DNA of 64,000 nucleotides from the NCBI RefSeq assembly GCF_000328705.1, contig NC_019673.1, forward strand, positions 8,257,501 to 8,321,500. The letters run 5' to 3'. The position numbers and the translations under genes are program-made. Shown one piece after another: positions 31,731 to 39,481 of this stretch (positions are counted from its first letter, which is position 1; each line of letters begins with the position of its first letter). The notes beneath the pieces are model-generated. The model saw nothing but the letters and a program-made list of their open reading frames with translations. It was not told the DNA's origin and ran no database searches. Source of the DNA: Saccharothrix espanaensis DSM 44229. Lineage in GTDB: Bacteria; Actinomycetota; Actinomycetes; Mycobacteriales; Pseudonocardiaceae.

Positions 31731-31769
31731 GCCCCGCCGAGCCGCCCCGCCGAGCCGCCCCGCCGAGCC
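31731..31769 (+). repeat. Three perfect 13-bp tandem repeats
   Basis: GCCCCGCCGAGCC occurs three times in a row directly after the TetR stop codon, followed by a partial unit. The period is not a multiple of three, so it is not coding. Confidence 0.8.
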
Positions 31770-31837
31770 GAGCCGCGCCGCCCAAACCGGACCACCCGCT
31801 CACGCCGCCCCGCTCAAGGCGGGCCGGCTCGTGGCCG

Positions 31838-32794
31838 ATGGCGTTGGTCGTGATCATCAGGAGAGCCGTCGCCGGCCGCCGCACCCGCCGGTGCCCGAAC
31901 TGCCGCCGCACCCGCCTGCGGGCCCGGACCTGGGCCCAGCTCGGCGGGCTGGTCACGTCGCTGGTCACGGTCGTCGCGCTGGTGTTCACCAGCCTCTCGC
32001 TGCACGAGACCCGCCGCCAGGTCGACGCGACCATGACCGCGCAGCTCGCCGAGCGGTTCACCAAGGCCGTCGACCAGACCGGCCACGACAAGCCGCACGT
32101 CCGGCTGGGCGGCATCTACGCGCTCGGCACGATCGCCCGGGACTCGGCCGACCACCGGCCCACCGTGGGCCGCGTGCTGTCCGCCTACGTCCGGCGGCAC
32201 CGGGAGCTCGGCCCCGACGGGTGCGCGGCCGACGTAGGGCGCGGCCCCGTCGACGTGGCCGCCGCGCTGGACACCGCGCTGGAGGTCGGCGCGAGCCACG
32301 CGGTCAACTTCGCCCGCAGCTGCCTGGACGGCGTGGAGCTGCCCGGCGCCGCGTTGCGCTGCGCGAACCTGACCGGGGCCTCGCTGCGGGTCGCCGACCT
32401 GCGCGGCGCGGACCTCGGCGAGGCCCGGTTGGCCGGGGCCCGGCTCGACGTGGACGCCGCCGACGACCCGCACCCGTTCGGCGCGAACCTGTCCCGGGCG
32501 AACCTGTCGCACGCCCGGCTGGGCGGCGCGGACCTGCGCCACGCCGACCTGACCGGGGCCGACCTGACCGGCGCGGACCTCGCCGACGCCCGGCTCACCG
32601 GCGCGGACCTGACCGGCGCGCGGCTGGCCGGTGCGCAGCTCGTCGGCGCGGACCTCACCGGTGCGACGCTCACCGGGGCCGACCTGACCGGCGCGAACGT
32701 CCGCAAGGCCGGGCTCGACGACCGGGCGGCCGCGCTGCGCCGGGGCGCGGTGGACCAGGAGCACCGGTCCCGCCCGGACACCTGCCCGCGCTGA
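31838..32794 (+). CDS. Pentapeptide-repeat protein with N-terminal membrane helix
   Basis: The protein has 318 aa. Residues about 1-30 are basic with a CPNC pair, and a single hydrophobic helix follows at about 35-52 (LGGLVTSLVTVVALVFTSLSL). A conserved linker contains FTKAVDQTGHDKPHVRLGGIYALGTIARDS. From about residue 165 there are some 25 pentapeptide repeats of A(D/N)LxG form (GADLTGADLADARLTGADL), which fold as a right-handed quadrilateral helix. Such proteins are common in actinobacteria, mostly of unknown role; a few mimic DNA and protect gyrase. Confidence 0.85.
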   Translation: MALVVIIRRAVAGRRTRRCPNCRRTRLRARTWAQLGGLVTSLVTVVALVFTSLSLHETRRQVDATMTAQLAERFTKAVDQTGHDKPHVRLGGIYALGTIARDSADHRPTVGRVLSAYVRRHRELGPDGCAADVGRGPVDVAAALDTALEVGASHAVNFARSCLDGVELPGAALRCANLTGASLRVADLRGADLGEARLAGARLDVDAADDPHPFGANLSRANLSHARLGGADLRHADLTGADLTGADLADARLTGADLTGARLAGAQLVGADLTGATLTGADLTGANVRKAGLDDRAAALRRGAVDQEHRSRPDTCPR

Positions 32795-32919
32795 CCACCC
32801 CTTCGGGCGAGAACCGGCCACCCGATGGGTCGACCACCGCGCGCGGGGCGGTCCCGCACGCCGGACAGTTCCGGGAGCCGGGCAGTTCCGGCGGGGCCCC
32901 GACCAGGAGGAGGACGGCG

Positions 32920-33141
32920 ATGGCAGACGGCGAACCGCGCAAGTTCGTCAGCGGTGACGAGATCCCGGGCGACCGGGGCAAGCGGTACTACCGGTGGACG
33001 GACCCGGACACCGGCGAGGTCGGCGGGCACGAGTGCCTGCACCCGGGCGGCCGGTTCGGCGAGCGGCGCGGCAAGCAGGTCCGCTGGACCGACGTCGGGA
33101 GCTGCCCGCACGCACCCCAGCGCACCCCCGGCGCGGAGTAG
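32920..33141 (+). CDS. Small hypothetical protein
   Basis: The protein has 73 aa. A strong AGGAGGAGG ribosome-binding site seven bases before the ATG supports it. The sequence is charged and soluble (YYRWTDPDTGEVGGHECLHPGGRFGERRGKQ). Its two Cys and several His residues are not spaced like a known zinc motif. Function unknown. Confidence 0.65.
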   Translation: MADGEPRKFVSGDEIPGDRGKRYYRWTDPDTGEVGGHECLHPGGRFGERRGKQVRWTDVGSCPHAPQRTPGAE

Positions 33142-33214
33142 GCGCAGGCCCCCGCGTGAGGGTGGGGTTGATCGGTTGGCGTGCCACGTTGCCGATCCGT
33201 AACCTCGAATTCCG

Positions 33215-35401
33215 ATGAGCGACGCCACGGTGGACAGCGTCAAGAGCGGGTGGCCGGGTGTCCGGCTGTTGACCCGGCTGCCGGCCTGGTTCCGGGTGCT
33301 GGTGGTGGCGGTCGCGGTGTTCGTCTGCGGGGTGGTCGCCTCCCGCCCGGCCGGGGCCGGCGACGACGGACCGCTCACCGGTGACGTCCTGGTCGCCGCC
33401 CGCGCGGTGGAGGCGATGACCCGGCCGATATCAGGCGTTTCGCCCCTCACGTCCTTTCCGGCTGATTTCCGCACGGTGACCGACCGGGTACCGGCCGTGG
33501 TCGTCGCACCGGACGGCACGACCCGCGCCGTCGACCCGACCGGCGGGTGTTCGGGGCCGGCCGGCGACACCGAATGGGATTTCGGCGTCGGCTGCCGGGC
33601 GCACGACCTCGGCTACGACCTGCTGCGCTACGCGGAGGAGAAAGGCCGCCCGCTGCCGCCGGAAGCGCGCAAGGCGCTCGACGCCCGGCTCGGCGCGGAC
33701 ATGCACGCCCAGTGCGACCTCAACCCGCGCGACAGCGGCGCGCGGTGCCACGCCGTGGCGCGGCTCTACGCCGCCGGGCTGGAGTTCAACTCGTGGCGGC
33801 AGCGCTGGGGCCCGCCGGGCAACGAACCCATCCTGGCCTGGGGTTTCGGCAGTGCGGTGGTGGTCCTGCTGATCATCGCGCGGCTGCCCCGGCGACGGGC
33901 CGCGTCGGCCGGCCCGGTGCGGTCCGAGAGCACCGGCGAGGACCGCTTCGCGGCGTTCCTGCGGCTGGCCAGCCTCGGCCTGGTGGTGGTCGGGCAGTCA
34001 TTGCTGACGGTCCTGCACTGGGCCGGGGTGAGCCCGAACTGGCTCTGGCTGCTCACCTGGGGATTGCAGACCATTCCCCTTTTCTACTTCGCCGGCGGCC
34101 ACGCGAACCTGCTCGGCTGGCGGGCCGTGCAAATGTCCGGTGGTGGTTACGGGAGATATCTCGCCAGTCGGATCAGCTGGTTGTTGCGACCGGTACTGGC
34201 ATTCATCCTGGCGTGGGTGGTGCTGCCGTTGCCGCTGGAATTCCTGGACGTCCCGAAATCGCGCGTCGAGGTGTTCGGCCGGCTGATCGCGCACCCGCTG
34301 TGGTTCCTCGGGCTGTACCTGGTCGCGGTCGCCGCCACCCCGGTCATGGCCTGGCTGCACCGGCACGCCCGGCTGGTCACGCCGGTCGCGCTGATCGGCC
34401 TGATGATCGTCGTGGACGCGCTGCGGATCGGCCTGTCCTGGCGCACCGGCGGCCACCTCAACCTGGTGCTCGGCGCGCTGTTCCTGCAGCAGCTCGGCTT
34501 CTACTACACCGACGGCAGCCTGCCCCGGGTGTCCCGGCGGGTGCTCGCCCTGCTGGCCATGCTCACCGTGCCCGCGCTGCTCGCGCTGATCGCGTTCGGC
34601 GGCTATCCCGGCACCATGATGACCGTGCCGGGCCAGCCGGGCTCCAACCTCAGCCCGCCCACGGTCTGCCTGCTGGTGCTCGGCCTCGGCCAGATCTGCG
34701 CGGTGCTGCTGGTCCGCGACCGGGTGTCGGCGTGGCTCGCGGGCAGCCGGCCGTGGCGGGTCGTGGACTACGTGCGCCGCGCCCCGATGACGGTCTACCT
34801 CGGCTACCTGACGGCGCTGGCCGCCGTGATCGGCGTGCTCGGCCTGCTCGACGCGCCCGCCGCGTTCGACTGGATCGCCACCCGGCCGCGCTGGCTGGCC
34901 GTGCTGGTCCTCCTGCTGCTGCCGGTCCTGCTGGTGTTCCACCGGTTCGAGCGGGCCGGGGCGCTGGTGGCCTGCCAGACCCGGGAGACCCACCGCGCCC
35001 GGCTGGCCGCGACGCTCGGCGTCGGCTACGGCGTGCTGGGCGTGCTCGGCTTCGTCGTCACCGGCTTCGCCGGCACCTCGGCCACCCTGGTGGTGCTCCA
35101 GGTCGACCCGATGCAGAACCTGATCCACCTGCTGCTGGGCTGGTACCTGCTGCACACCGCCCGGTCGGGCACCTGCCACGGCCGACGGCCCTGGCTGCTC
35201 ACCGCCCTGGCCTGCGTCCCGCCGCTGCTGGCGCCGGAGCCGACCGGTCCGATGGTCGCGCTGCACGTCGTGACGATCGCGGTCGCCCTGCTGGCGGCGA
35301 TACCCAAGCAGGACCAGGGTGACGGCGGCGAACACGGGCAGCCAGGTGAGCCGCTCCAGCACCCAGAGCCCGTCGCCGGGCACCGTGTGCAGGCCCCGTA
35401 G
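33215..35401 (+). CDS. Phospholipase A2 domain fused to an acyltransferase-3-like membrane domain
   Basis: The protein has 728 aa. An N-terminal helix (about residues 26-48) is followed by an exported segment with a prokaryotic phospholipase A2 pattern, CRAHDLGYDLLRY, including His130-Asp131, and paired Cys residues later (AQCDLN, ARCHAV). After a membrane helix near 205-225 comes a ten-helix region resembling Acyltransferase_3. Helix 1 reads FLRLASLGLVVVGQ: the conserved Arg is at 250, but the His expected ten residues on is Gln261. IPLFYFAGGHANLLGW matches the next conserved loop. The last 30 residues run antisense into the neighbouring gene and look non-functional. A role in membrane-lipid acyl remodelling is possible. 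Confidence 0.75.
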   Translation: MSDATVDSVKSGWPGVRLLTRLPAWFRVLVVAVAVFVCGVVASRPAGAGDDGPLTGDVLVAARAVEAMTRPISGVSPLTSFPADFRTVTDRVPAVVVAPDGTTRAVDPTGGCSGPAGDTEWDFGVGCRAHDLGYDLLRYAEEKGRPLPPEARKALDARLGADMHAQCDLNPRDSGARCHAVARLYAAGLEFNSWRQRWGPPGNEPILAWGFGSAVVVLLIIARLPRRRAASAGPVRSESTGEDRFAAFLRLASLGLVVVGQSLLTVLHWAGVSPNWLWLLTWGLQTIPLFYFAGGHANLLGWRAVQMSGGGYGRYLASRISWLLRPVLAFILAWVVLPLPLEFLDVPKSRVEVFGRLIAHPLWFLGLYLVAVAATPVMAWLHRHARLVTPVALIGLMIVVDALRIGLSWRTGGHLNLVLGALFLQQLGFYYTDGSLPRVSRRVLALLAMLTVPALLALIAFGGYPGTMMTVPGQPGSNLSPPTVCLLVLGLGQICAVLLVRDRVSAWLAGSRPWRVVDYVRRAPMTVYLGYLTALAAVIGVLGLLDAPAAFDWIATRPRWLAVLVLLLLPVLLVFHRFERAGALVACQTRETHRARLAATLGVGYGVLGVLGFVVTGFAGTSATLVVLQVDPMQNLIHLLLGWYLLHTARSGTCHGRRPWLLTALACVPPLLAPEPTGPMVALHVVTIAVALLAAIPKQDQGDGGEHGQPGEPLQHPEPVAGHRVQAP

Positions 35402-36229
35402 CGGCCCGAACGCCGCGCCCACCAGCGTGACGACCAGCAGCGCGCTCTGGTGCACCAGGAAGATCGGCAGCGCGCGGGCGTTCAGGCGGGGCGCCCGGAA
35501 CGTCGGCCGGACCAGCACCACCAGCCCGATCTGCGCGAGCGCCAGCGCCAGCGCGACCGGCGACGGCGGGAACAGGTTCGACTCGGCGGCACCGGGCACC
35601 CCGACGGCGCTGGCCGGGTAACCGTTGTGCAGCAACAACCCGAACGCCACCGCGCCCGCAACGAACAGCGCCGCACCCCACGAGCGCCGCTGCCCGTGCC
35701 GGGCGACCAGGATCCCGACCTGCCACGGCGCCCACCACACGGCCAGGACGTTGACCCAGCCGACGTCCAGCGCCACCAGCGCGATCGGGACGACCACTCC
35801 CCACCCGCCCATCCGGCGCAGCAACGGCGTGACGGCCAGCAGGACGACGTGCACCACCAGGAACCACAGCGGCGTCACCACCAGGAACGCCACCGTCAGC
35901 ACGGTCTGCTGCGGCAGCCCACGCGCCGACATGCCGAACAGCACCACCGCCCACGCCCCGAGCAGCGCGCAGACCGGCCACCCCAGCCGGCGGACCTTCG
36001 CCGGCCACGGGGTCGTCGACCGGGCCGCCCCGAAGCCCCCGACGTAGAAGAACAGCCCCAGCGTCTGCAGCGGCCAGCCGAGCCACGAGAGTTCGGGCAG
36101 CCACCGCAGCGGGCTGTCCACCACCAGCCCGGCGTCGGTCAGCACCACCGCCGTGACCAGCCAGTGCCCGAGCACGACACCGCAGATCGCCAACGCCCGC
36201 ACGGCGTCCACCGCCGGGTCGCGGGTCAC
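33998..36229 (-). CDS. Acyltransferase-3 family membrane protein with read-through tail
   Basis: From the GTG at 36229, which overlaps the hydrolase stop (GTGA), the protein has an Acyltransferase_3 domain of about 310 residues. Helix 1 carries the full R-x10-H motif (Arg11 in AVRALAI, His22 in LGHWLV), then LGLFFYVGGFGAARS, and about ten membrane helices ending VTLVLLGYRR near 35300. No stop occurs there. The frame continues to 33998 for another 430 residues antisense to the PLA2 fusion gene. That tail is rich in Gln, Arg, His and Glu, as expected of a shadow frame, so the functional product probably ends near 35290-35300 or a stop has been lost. Confidence 0.6.
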   Translation of the reverse strand: MTRDPAVDAVRALAICGVVLGHWLVTAVVLTDAGLVVDSPLRWLPELSWLGWPLQTLGLFFYVGGFGAARSTTPWPAKVRRLGWPVCALLGAWAVVLFGMSARGLPQQTVLTVAFLVVTPLWFLVVHVVLLAVTPLLRRMGGWGVVVPIALVALDVGWVNVLAVWWAPWQVGILVARHGQRRSWGAALFVAGAVAFGLLLHNGYPASAVGVPGAAESNLFPPSPVALALALAQIGLVVLVRPTFRAPRLNARALPIFLVHQSALLVVTLVGAAFGPLRGLHTVPGDGLWVLERLTWLPVFAAVTLVLLGYRRQQGDRDRHDVQRDHRTGRLRRQQRRDAGQGGEQPGPSAVAGARPGGVQQVPAQQQVDQVLHRVDLEHHQGGRGAGEAGDDEAEHAQHAVADAERRGQPGAVGLPGLAGHQRPGPLEPVEHQQDRQQQEDQHGQPARPGGDPVERGGRVEQAEHADHGGQRRQVAEVDRHRGAAHVVHDPPRPAAREPRRHPVADQQHRADLAEAEHQQADRGRAEVGARLARHGHHGAGIAAERDQREQRGHGEHGQQGEHPPGHPGQAAVGVVEAELLQEQRAEHQVEVAAGAPGQADPQRVHDDHQADQRDRRDQPGVPVQPGHDRGGGDRDQVQPEEPQRVRDQPAEHLDARFRDVQEFQRQRQHHPRQDECQYRSQQPADPTGEISPVTTTGHLHGPPAEQVRVAAGEVEKGNGLQSPGEQPEPVRAHPGPVQDRQQ

Positions 36230-36903
36230 GGCCGCTCCCCCGCCGAGATCCGGGCCAGGACCCGCAACGACTCGGTGCCGGGGTCGAAGTACTGGTCGTG
36301 GCGGCGGGCCGAGCCGGGGTCGAACACCCGCGCCCCGAACGCGGCGGAGGTGGGGTCGACGCCGTGCCCCAGGTCGCCGATCCGGACCTCGGGCACCCAC
36401 CGGGTCCAGTCGTCGGCACCGCGCGCGGCCCACACCCGGGCCCGCAGGTCGCCGGCGGAGGCCACCCGCACGCCGGGACTGCCGAGGAACACCACGTCCG
36501 CCACCTCGACGCCGGACAGCGCGCACACCACCGAGCCGTAGCTGTGGCACAGCAGGTGCACCTGTCCCGGCAGCCCGCGCACGTACCGGGCCAGCGACCC
36601 GGCCCCGGCCCGCGCCAATCGCCCGCCGGCCGCGTCCACGCCGACCCCGGACGGGGTCTCGTAGCCCAGCCACGCCACCACCGCGACGTCGGACCGGCCG
36701 ACCGCGCCGTGCAGCGAGCGGGCCATCCGCCCCACCGTGCGGTCGAACCGGGCACCGTCCACATCGGACCCCGGGACGACCACCGCGACGTGCCGAGCGG
36801 TGGCCAGGTCACCGAAGACCCGCACCCGGTCCACCTCGGCCGCCGCCCCGTCGGGCGTCACGAGCACCAGCAAGGCGGCCAGCGCCGCGATCGTCTTCCG
36901 CAT
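36226..36903 (-). CDS. Secreted alpha/beta hydrolase (DUF1023-like)
   Basis: The protein has 225 aa from the ATG at 36903; a TTG at 36912 would add three residues. The signal peptide (about residues 1-22) ends DGAAAE. The nucleophile elbow reads LCHSYGSVVC, with Ser in the S position of C-x-S-x-G, and a late RRHDQYF supplies the likely His. VAVVVPGSDVDGARFD near residue 40 is typical of DUF1023 proteins. It is translationally coupled to the acyltransferase gene and lies 64 bases after the response-regulator gene on the same strand, so all four may be one operon. Confidence 0.78.
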   Translation of the reverse strand: MRKTIAALAALLVLVTPDGAAAEVDRVRVFGDLATARHVAVVVPGSDVDGARFDRTVGRMARSLHGAVGRSDVAVVAWLGYETPSGVGVDAAGGRLARAGAGSLARYVRGLPGQVHLLCHSYGSVVCALSGVEVADVVFLGSPGVRVASAGDLRARVWAARGADDWTRWVPEVRIGDLGHGVDPTSAAFGARVFDPGSARRHDQYFDPGTESLRVLARISAGERP

Positions 36904-36964
36904 GGCCGCCAAAGCTAGGAAGCCGACCCCGCCCGGCTCGTCACACCGGGGTCGCCTCTTGCCG

Positions 36965-36978
36965 GTGCTACCCCGGTA
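36965..36978 (+). repeat. 14-bp motif, downstream copy
   Basis: GTGCTACCCCGGTA occurs here, across the response-regulator stop codon and about 62 bases before the hydrolase start. It recurs inverted at 38789-38802 before the histidine kinase gene. Confidence 0.6.
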
Positions 36979-37615
36979 CCACGAGCCCGGACTCGTAGGC
37001 CGCGATGACCGCCTGCGCCCGGTCGCGCAGCCCGAGCTTCATCAGCACCCGGCTCACGTGGGTCTTCACCGTCTGCTCGGCCAGCACCAGCAGGGCGGCG
37101 ATCTCCGAGTTCGACAGGCCGGTGGCGATCAGCCGCAGCACCTCGGTCTCCCGCAAGGTCAGCGCCGAGAGCCGGGCGGGTCTCACCACCGCCACCGGCT
37201 GCGCCTTCACGAAGTCCTCGATCAGCCGCCTGGTCACCGACGGCGCGAGCAGGGCGTCACCGCGCGCCACCACCCGCACCGCCTCCAGCAGCTCGCGCGC
37301 GGGCGCGTGCTTGAGCAGGAACCCGGACGCGCCGGCCCGCAACGCCTCGTACACGTAGTCGTCGAGGTCGAACGTCGTCAGCACCAGCACCTTCACCGGG
37401 TCGTCGGCCAGCAGCCGGGTGGCGGCCAGCCCGTCCAGCTCCGGCATCCGGACGTCCATCAGCACCACGTCCGGCCGCAGCCGGCGCACCTCGGCCACCG
37501 CCGCGACGCCGTCGCCGGCCGCGCCCACCACCGCGATGTCCGCCTGGGCGTCCAGCAGGGCCGAGAACCCCTCCCGGACCATCTCCTGGTCGTCCACCAC
37601 CAGAACCTTGATCAA
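36968..37615 (-). CDS. NarL/LuxR-type response regulator
   Basis: The protein has 215 aa from a TTG at 37615 that overlaps the kinase stop (TTGA) and follows GGGGGAG. The receiver domain has VVDDQ near residue 7, phosphoacceptor Asp54 (VVLMDVRMPELDG) and Lys near 104. The LuxR helix-turn-helix is at about 145-205 (LTLRETEVLRLIATGLSNSEIAALLVLAEQTVKTHVSRVLMKLGLRDR). It is activated by the histidine kinase encoded just upstream. Confidence 0.9.
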   Translation of the reverse strand: MIKVLVVDDQEMVREGFSALLDAQADIAVVGAAGDGVAAVAEVRRLRPDVVLMDVRMPELDGLAATRLLADDPVKVLVLTTFDLDDYVYEALRAGASGFLLKHAPARELLEAVRVVARGDALLAPSVTRRLIEDFVKAQPVAVVRPARLSALTLRETEVLRLIATGLSNSEIAALLVLAEQTVKTHVSRVLMKLGLRDRAQAVIAAYESGLVVPG

Positions 37616-38736
37616 CGCTCCCCCAACGGAATCCGCGCGCGCACCGCGAAGCCGCCGTCCTCTGTGGACGAAGCGGTCACCGTGCCGCCGTGCACCGCCA
37701 CACGTTCCCTCATGCCCACCAGGCCGTGCCCACCGCCCCCGCCCGTGGACGGCCCGCCGGCGGTGTTGCGCACGAACACCTCGACCGCCCCGTCGACCGC
37801 CGAGACCACCACCGACACGGCGGACCCGGGCGCGTGCCGGGTGGCGTTGGTCAACGCCTCCTGCACGACCCGGTAGGCGGTCAGCCCGACCGCGGAGGGC
37901 ACCTCGACGTCGGCCACCGACGCCTGCGGGGCCAGCACCCGGATGTCGGCCAACCCGGGCTGCGGGGCGTGGTCCGGCCGCTGGTCGTCGGCGCGCAACA
38001 CGCCCAGCAGCCCCTGCATGTCGGTGATCGCCGCGCGGGCCGCCGCGCCCAGCTCGGCGAACTCCCGCAGGCCCGCCTCGGGCAGCCCGGAGATCCGGTA
38101 GGGCGCGGTCTCGCACCGCACCACCACCATCGACATGTGGTGCGCCACCACGTCGTGCATCTCGCGCGCGATGCGGGCCCGTTCGACCAGCACCGCCTTC
38201 TCGTCGCGCTCCTCGTGGAACCGCCGTTCGGCGCGCCCGCGCGACCCGAACGCGTACCCGAGCACCAGCATCAGCAGCACCAGGCCCGTCGTGGGCAGGG
38301 CGTAGTCGAGGTCGCGCGTGGTGGCCAACAGGTACACGGTCGCCGTGGTGATCAAGGCCACCCAGCCGATGACCCGGCCGGAGCAGCACAGCCCCACGAC
38401 CAGCATGACGGGCAGGTACCAGAACCACTCCCAGCTGCCGAGCACCCCGGGCTCGGCGTCGAACACCAGCCGCGTCAGCAACAGCCCGGCCGTCGCCAAC
38501 CGCCACGCGGCGAGCACCGAGAACAGGGTGAGCGCGAAGCTGCCGAGCACGATGGCGAACAGCAGCGGCCACCACCCGTCCGGGTCCTGGTGCTGGACGT
38601 ACTCGGCGGACGCCCCGACGGCGATCAGCAGCCCGTAGCCCAGCACCGCGGCCTGCCCGAAGCGCCGGAACCGCCACTGCCCGAAGATCCGCGCGCGGTC
38701 GGGGAGCAGCACGACCTGGAGCAGGGAACGGAGCAC
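37612..38736 (-). CDS. Sensor histidine kinase (HisKA_3, DesK/NarX-like)
   Basis: The protein has 374 aa from a GTG. It has about five membrane helices in residues 25-160 with short loops and no extracellular sensor domain, as in intramembrane-sensing kinases. The HisKA_3 box ARIAREMHDVVAHHMS holds His194, and a HATPase_c domain lies at about 275-370 (QEALTNATRHAPG, GHGLVGMRERV). TAGCAT (on the minus strand, 38748-38743) sits about six bases before the GTG, so a leaderless start is likely. It pairs with the downstream regulator. Membrane state as the signal is inference from topology and the lipid-type neighbours. Confidence 0.88.
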   Translation of the reverse strand: MLRSLLQVVLLPDRARIFGQWRFRRFGQAAVLGYGLLIAVGASAEYVQHQDPDGWWPLLFAIVLGSFALTLFSVLAAWRLATAGLLLTRLVFDAEPGVLGSWEWFWYLPVMLVVGLCCSGRVIGWVALITTATVYLLATTRDLDYALPTTGLVLLMLVLGYAFGSRGRAERRFHEERDEKAVLVERARIAREMHDVVAHHMSMVVVRCETAPYRISGLPEAGLREFAELGAAARAAITDMQGLLGVLRADDQRPDHAPQPGLADIRVLAPQASVADVEVPSAVGLTAYRVVQEALTNATRHAPGSAVSVVVSAVDGAVEVFVRNTAGGPSTGGGGGHGLVGMRERVAVHGGTVTASSTEDGGFAVRARIPLGER

Positions 38737-38769
38737 ACCCCGATGCTAAATGCCCACGTCGCGCGGCAC

Positions 38770-38789
38770 ATGACACCACGGGGTGTCAT
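38770..38789 (-). promoter_or_regulatory. Dyad operator before the histidine kinase gene
   Basis: ATGACACC (38770-38777) and GGTGTCAT (38782-38789) are perfect inverted arms with a four-base centre, about 35-55 bases before the kinase start. The TGACAC/GTGTCA half-sites recur with closer spacing at 55038-55051. Confidence 0.5.
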
Positions 38790-38802
38790 ACCGGGGTAGC
38801 AC
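38789..38802 (-). repeat. 14-bp motif, upstream copy
   Basis: TACCGGGGTAGCAC is the exact reverse complement of the motif at 36965-36978. It abuts the TGACAC dyad upstream of the kinase gene. The two copies flank the two-component operon. Confidence 0.6.
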
Positions 38803-38901
38803 CCCCCGGAGCACACGGCAAGGCGTTGCGGCACCCGAACGCCAACGGGTAGGCAATACGACAGAGCTGTGCGCCCCTACTCCGTGATGGAAGATGGCCG
38901 A

Positions 38902-39402
38902 ATGCACCCGCAGCAGGATCCGGATCGCTGGGCACGGCTCACCGCCGTCGCCGGTGAGGCCTTGGCCGCCGCCAAGGTCGGGGAGGACGCTGTCGCGGTC
39001 GACCTGGTCACCGGCTACCTCAGCGGGTCGCCCGAGGGCAACGAGGAGATCCGGGAGCTGGTGCTGCTGCTGTTCTCCGAGTGCAGCGACATGGTGTCCG
39101 CGCTCGGCTCCGGCGGCGCGACCCCGGTCAAGATGCAGGTCTTCGACGAGGACGGCCAGGAGGTCCCGATCGACGACGCCGACCCGCCGGTGCGCACCGC
39201 GATCCGGACGCTGCTCGCCGAGGTGCACGGCGACCAGGAGGCGGCGGCCGAGCAGATCGAGATCGCCCTGGCCAACGGGCAGCCGCAGGAGCTGGCGACG
39301 GTCGTGCTGCAAGCGTTGCGGTGGACGGTGAAGCTCGCGCTGGAGTGCGAGGTCCGGGATCTGTCCGTAGCACCCTGGATCGAGACGGCACTGGACGAGT
39401 AA
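38902..39402 (+). CDS. Hypothetical soluble protein
   Basis: The protein has 166 aa from the ATG at 38902, which has GGAAG about nine bases upstream; ATG 38887 and GTG 38869 are alternative starts. It is largely helical and acidic (EGNEEIRELVLLLFSE, DQEAAAEQIEIALANGQPQELATVVLQALRWTVKLALE), without membrane or metal motifs. Codon use is normal. Function unknown. It precedes the chitinase gene on the same strand, but the DasR-type operator lies between them. Confidence 0.6.
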   Translation: MHPQQDPDRWARLTAVAGEALAAAKVGEDAVAVDLVTGYLSGSPEGNEEIRELVLLLFSECSDMVSALGSGGATPVKMQVFDEDGQEVPIDDADPPVRTAIRTLLAEVHGDQEAAAEQIEIALANGQPQELATVVLQALRWTVKLALECEVRDLSVAPWIETALDE

Positions 39403-39419
39403 AGACCATTGACAATAGC

Positions 39420-39435
39420 TATGGTCTAGACCAGT
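39420..39435 (+). promoter_or_regulatory. DasR-responsive element (dre) in the chitinase promoter
   Basis: TATGGTCTAGACCAGT matches the known DasR consensus ACTGGTCTAGACCAGT at 14 of 16 positions. It lies 47 bases before the chitinase ATG. TTGACA at 39409-39414 is a candidate -35. Confidence 0.75.
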
Positions 39436-39481
39436 CTCCCCGGTGGGCGCGATTACCCTGCCAATCCGCCGAGGAGTTCCT

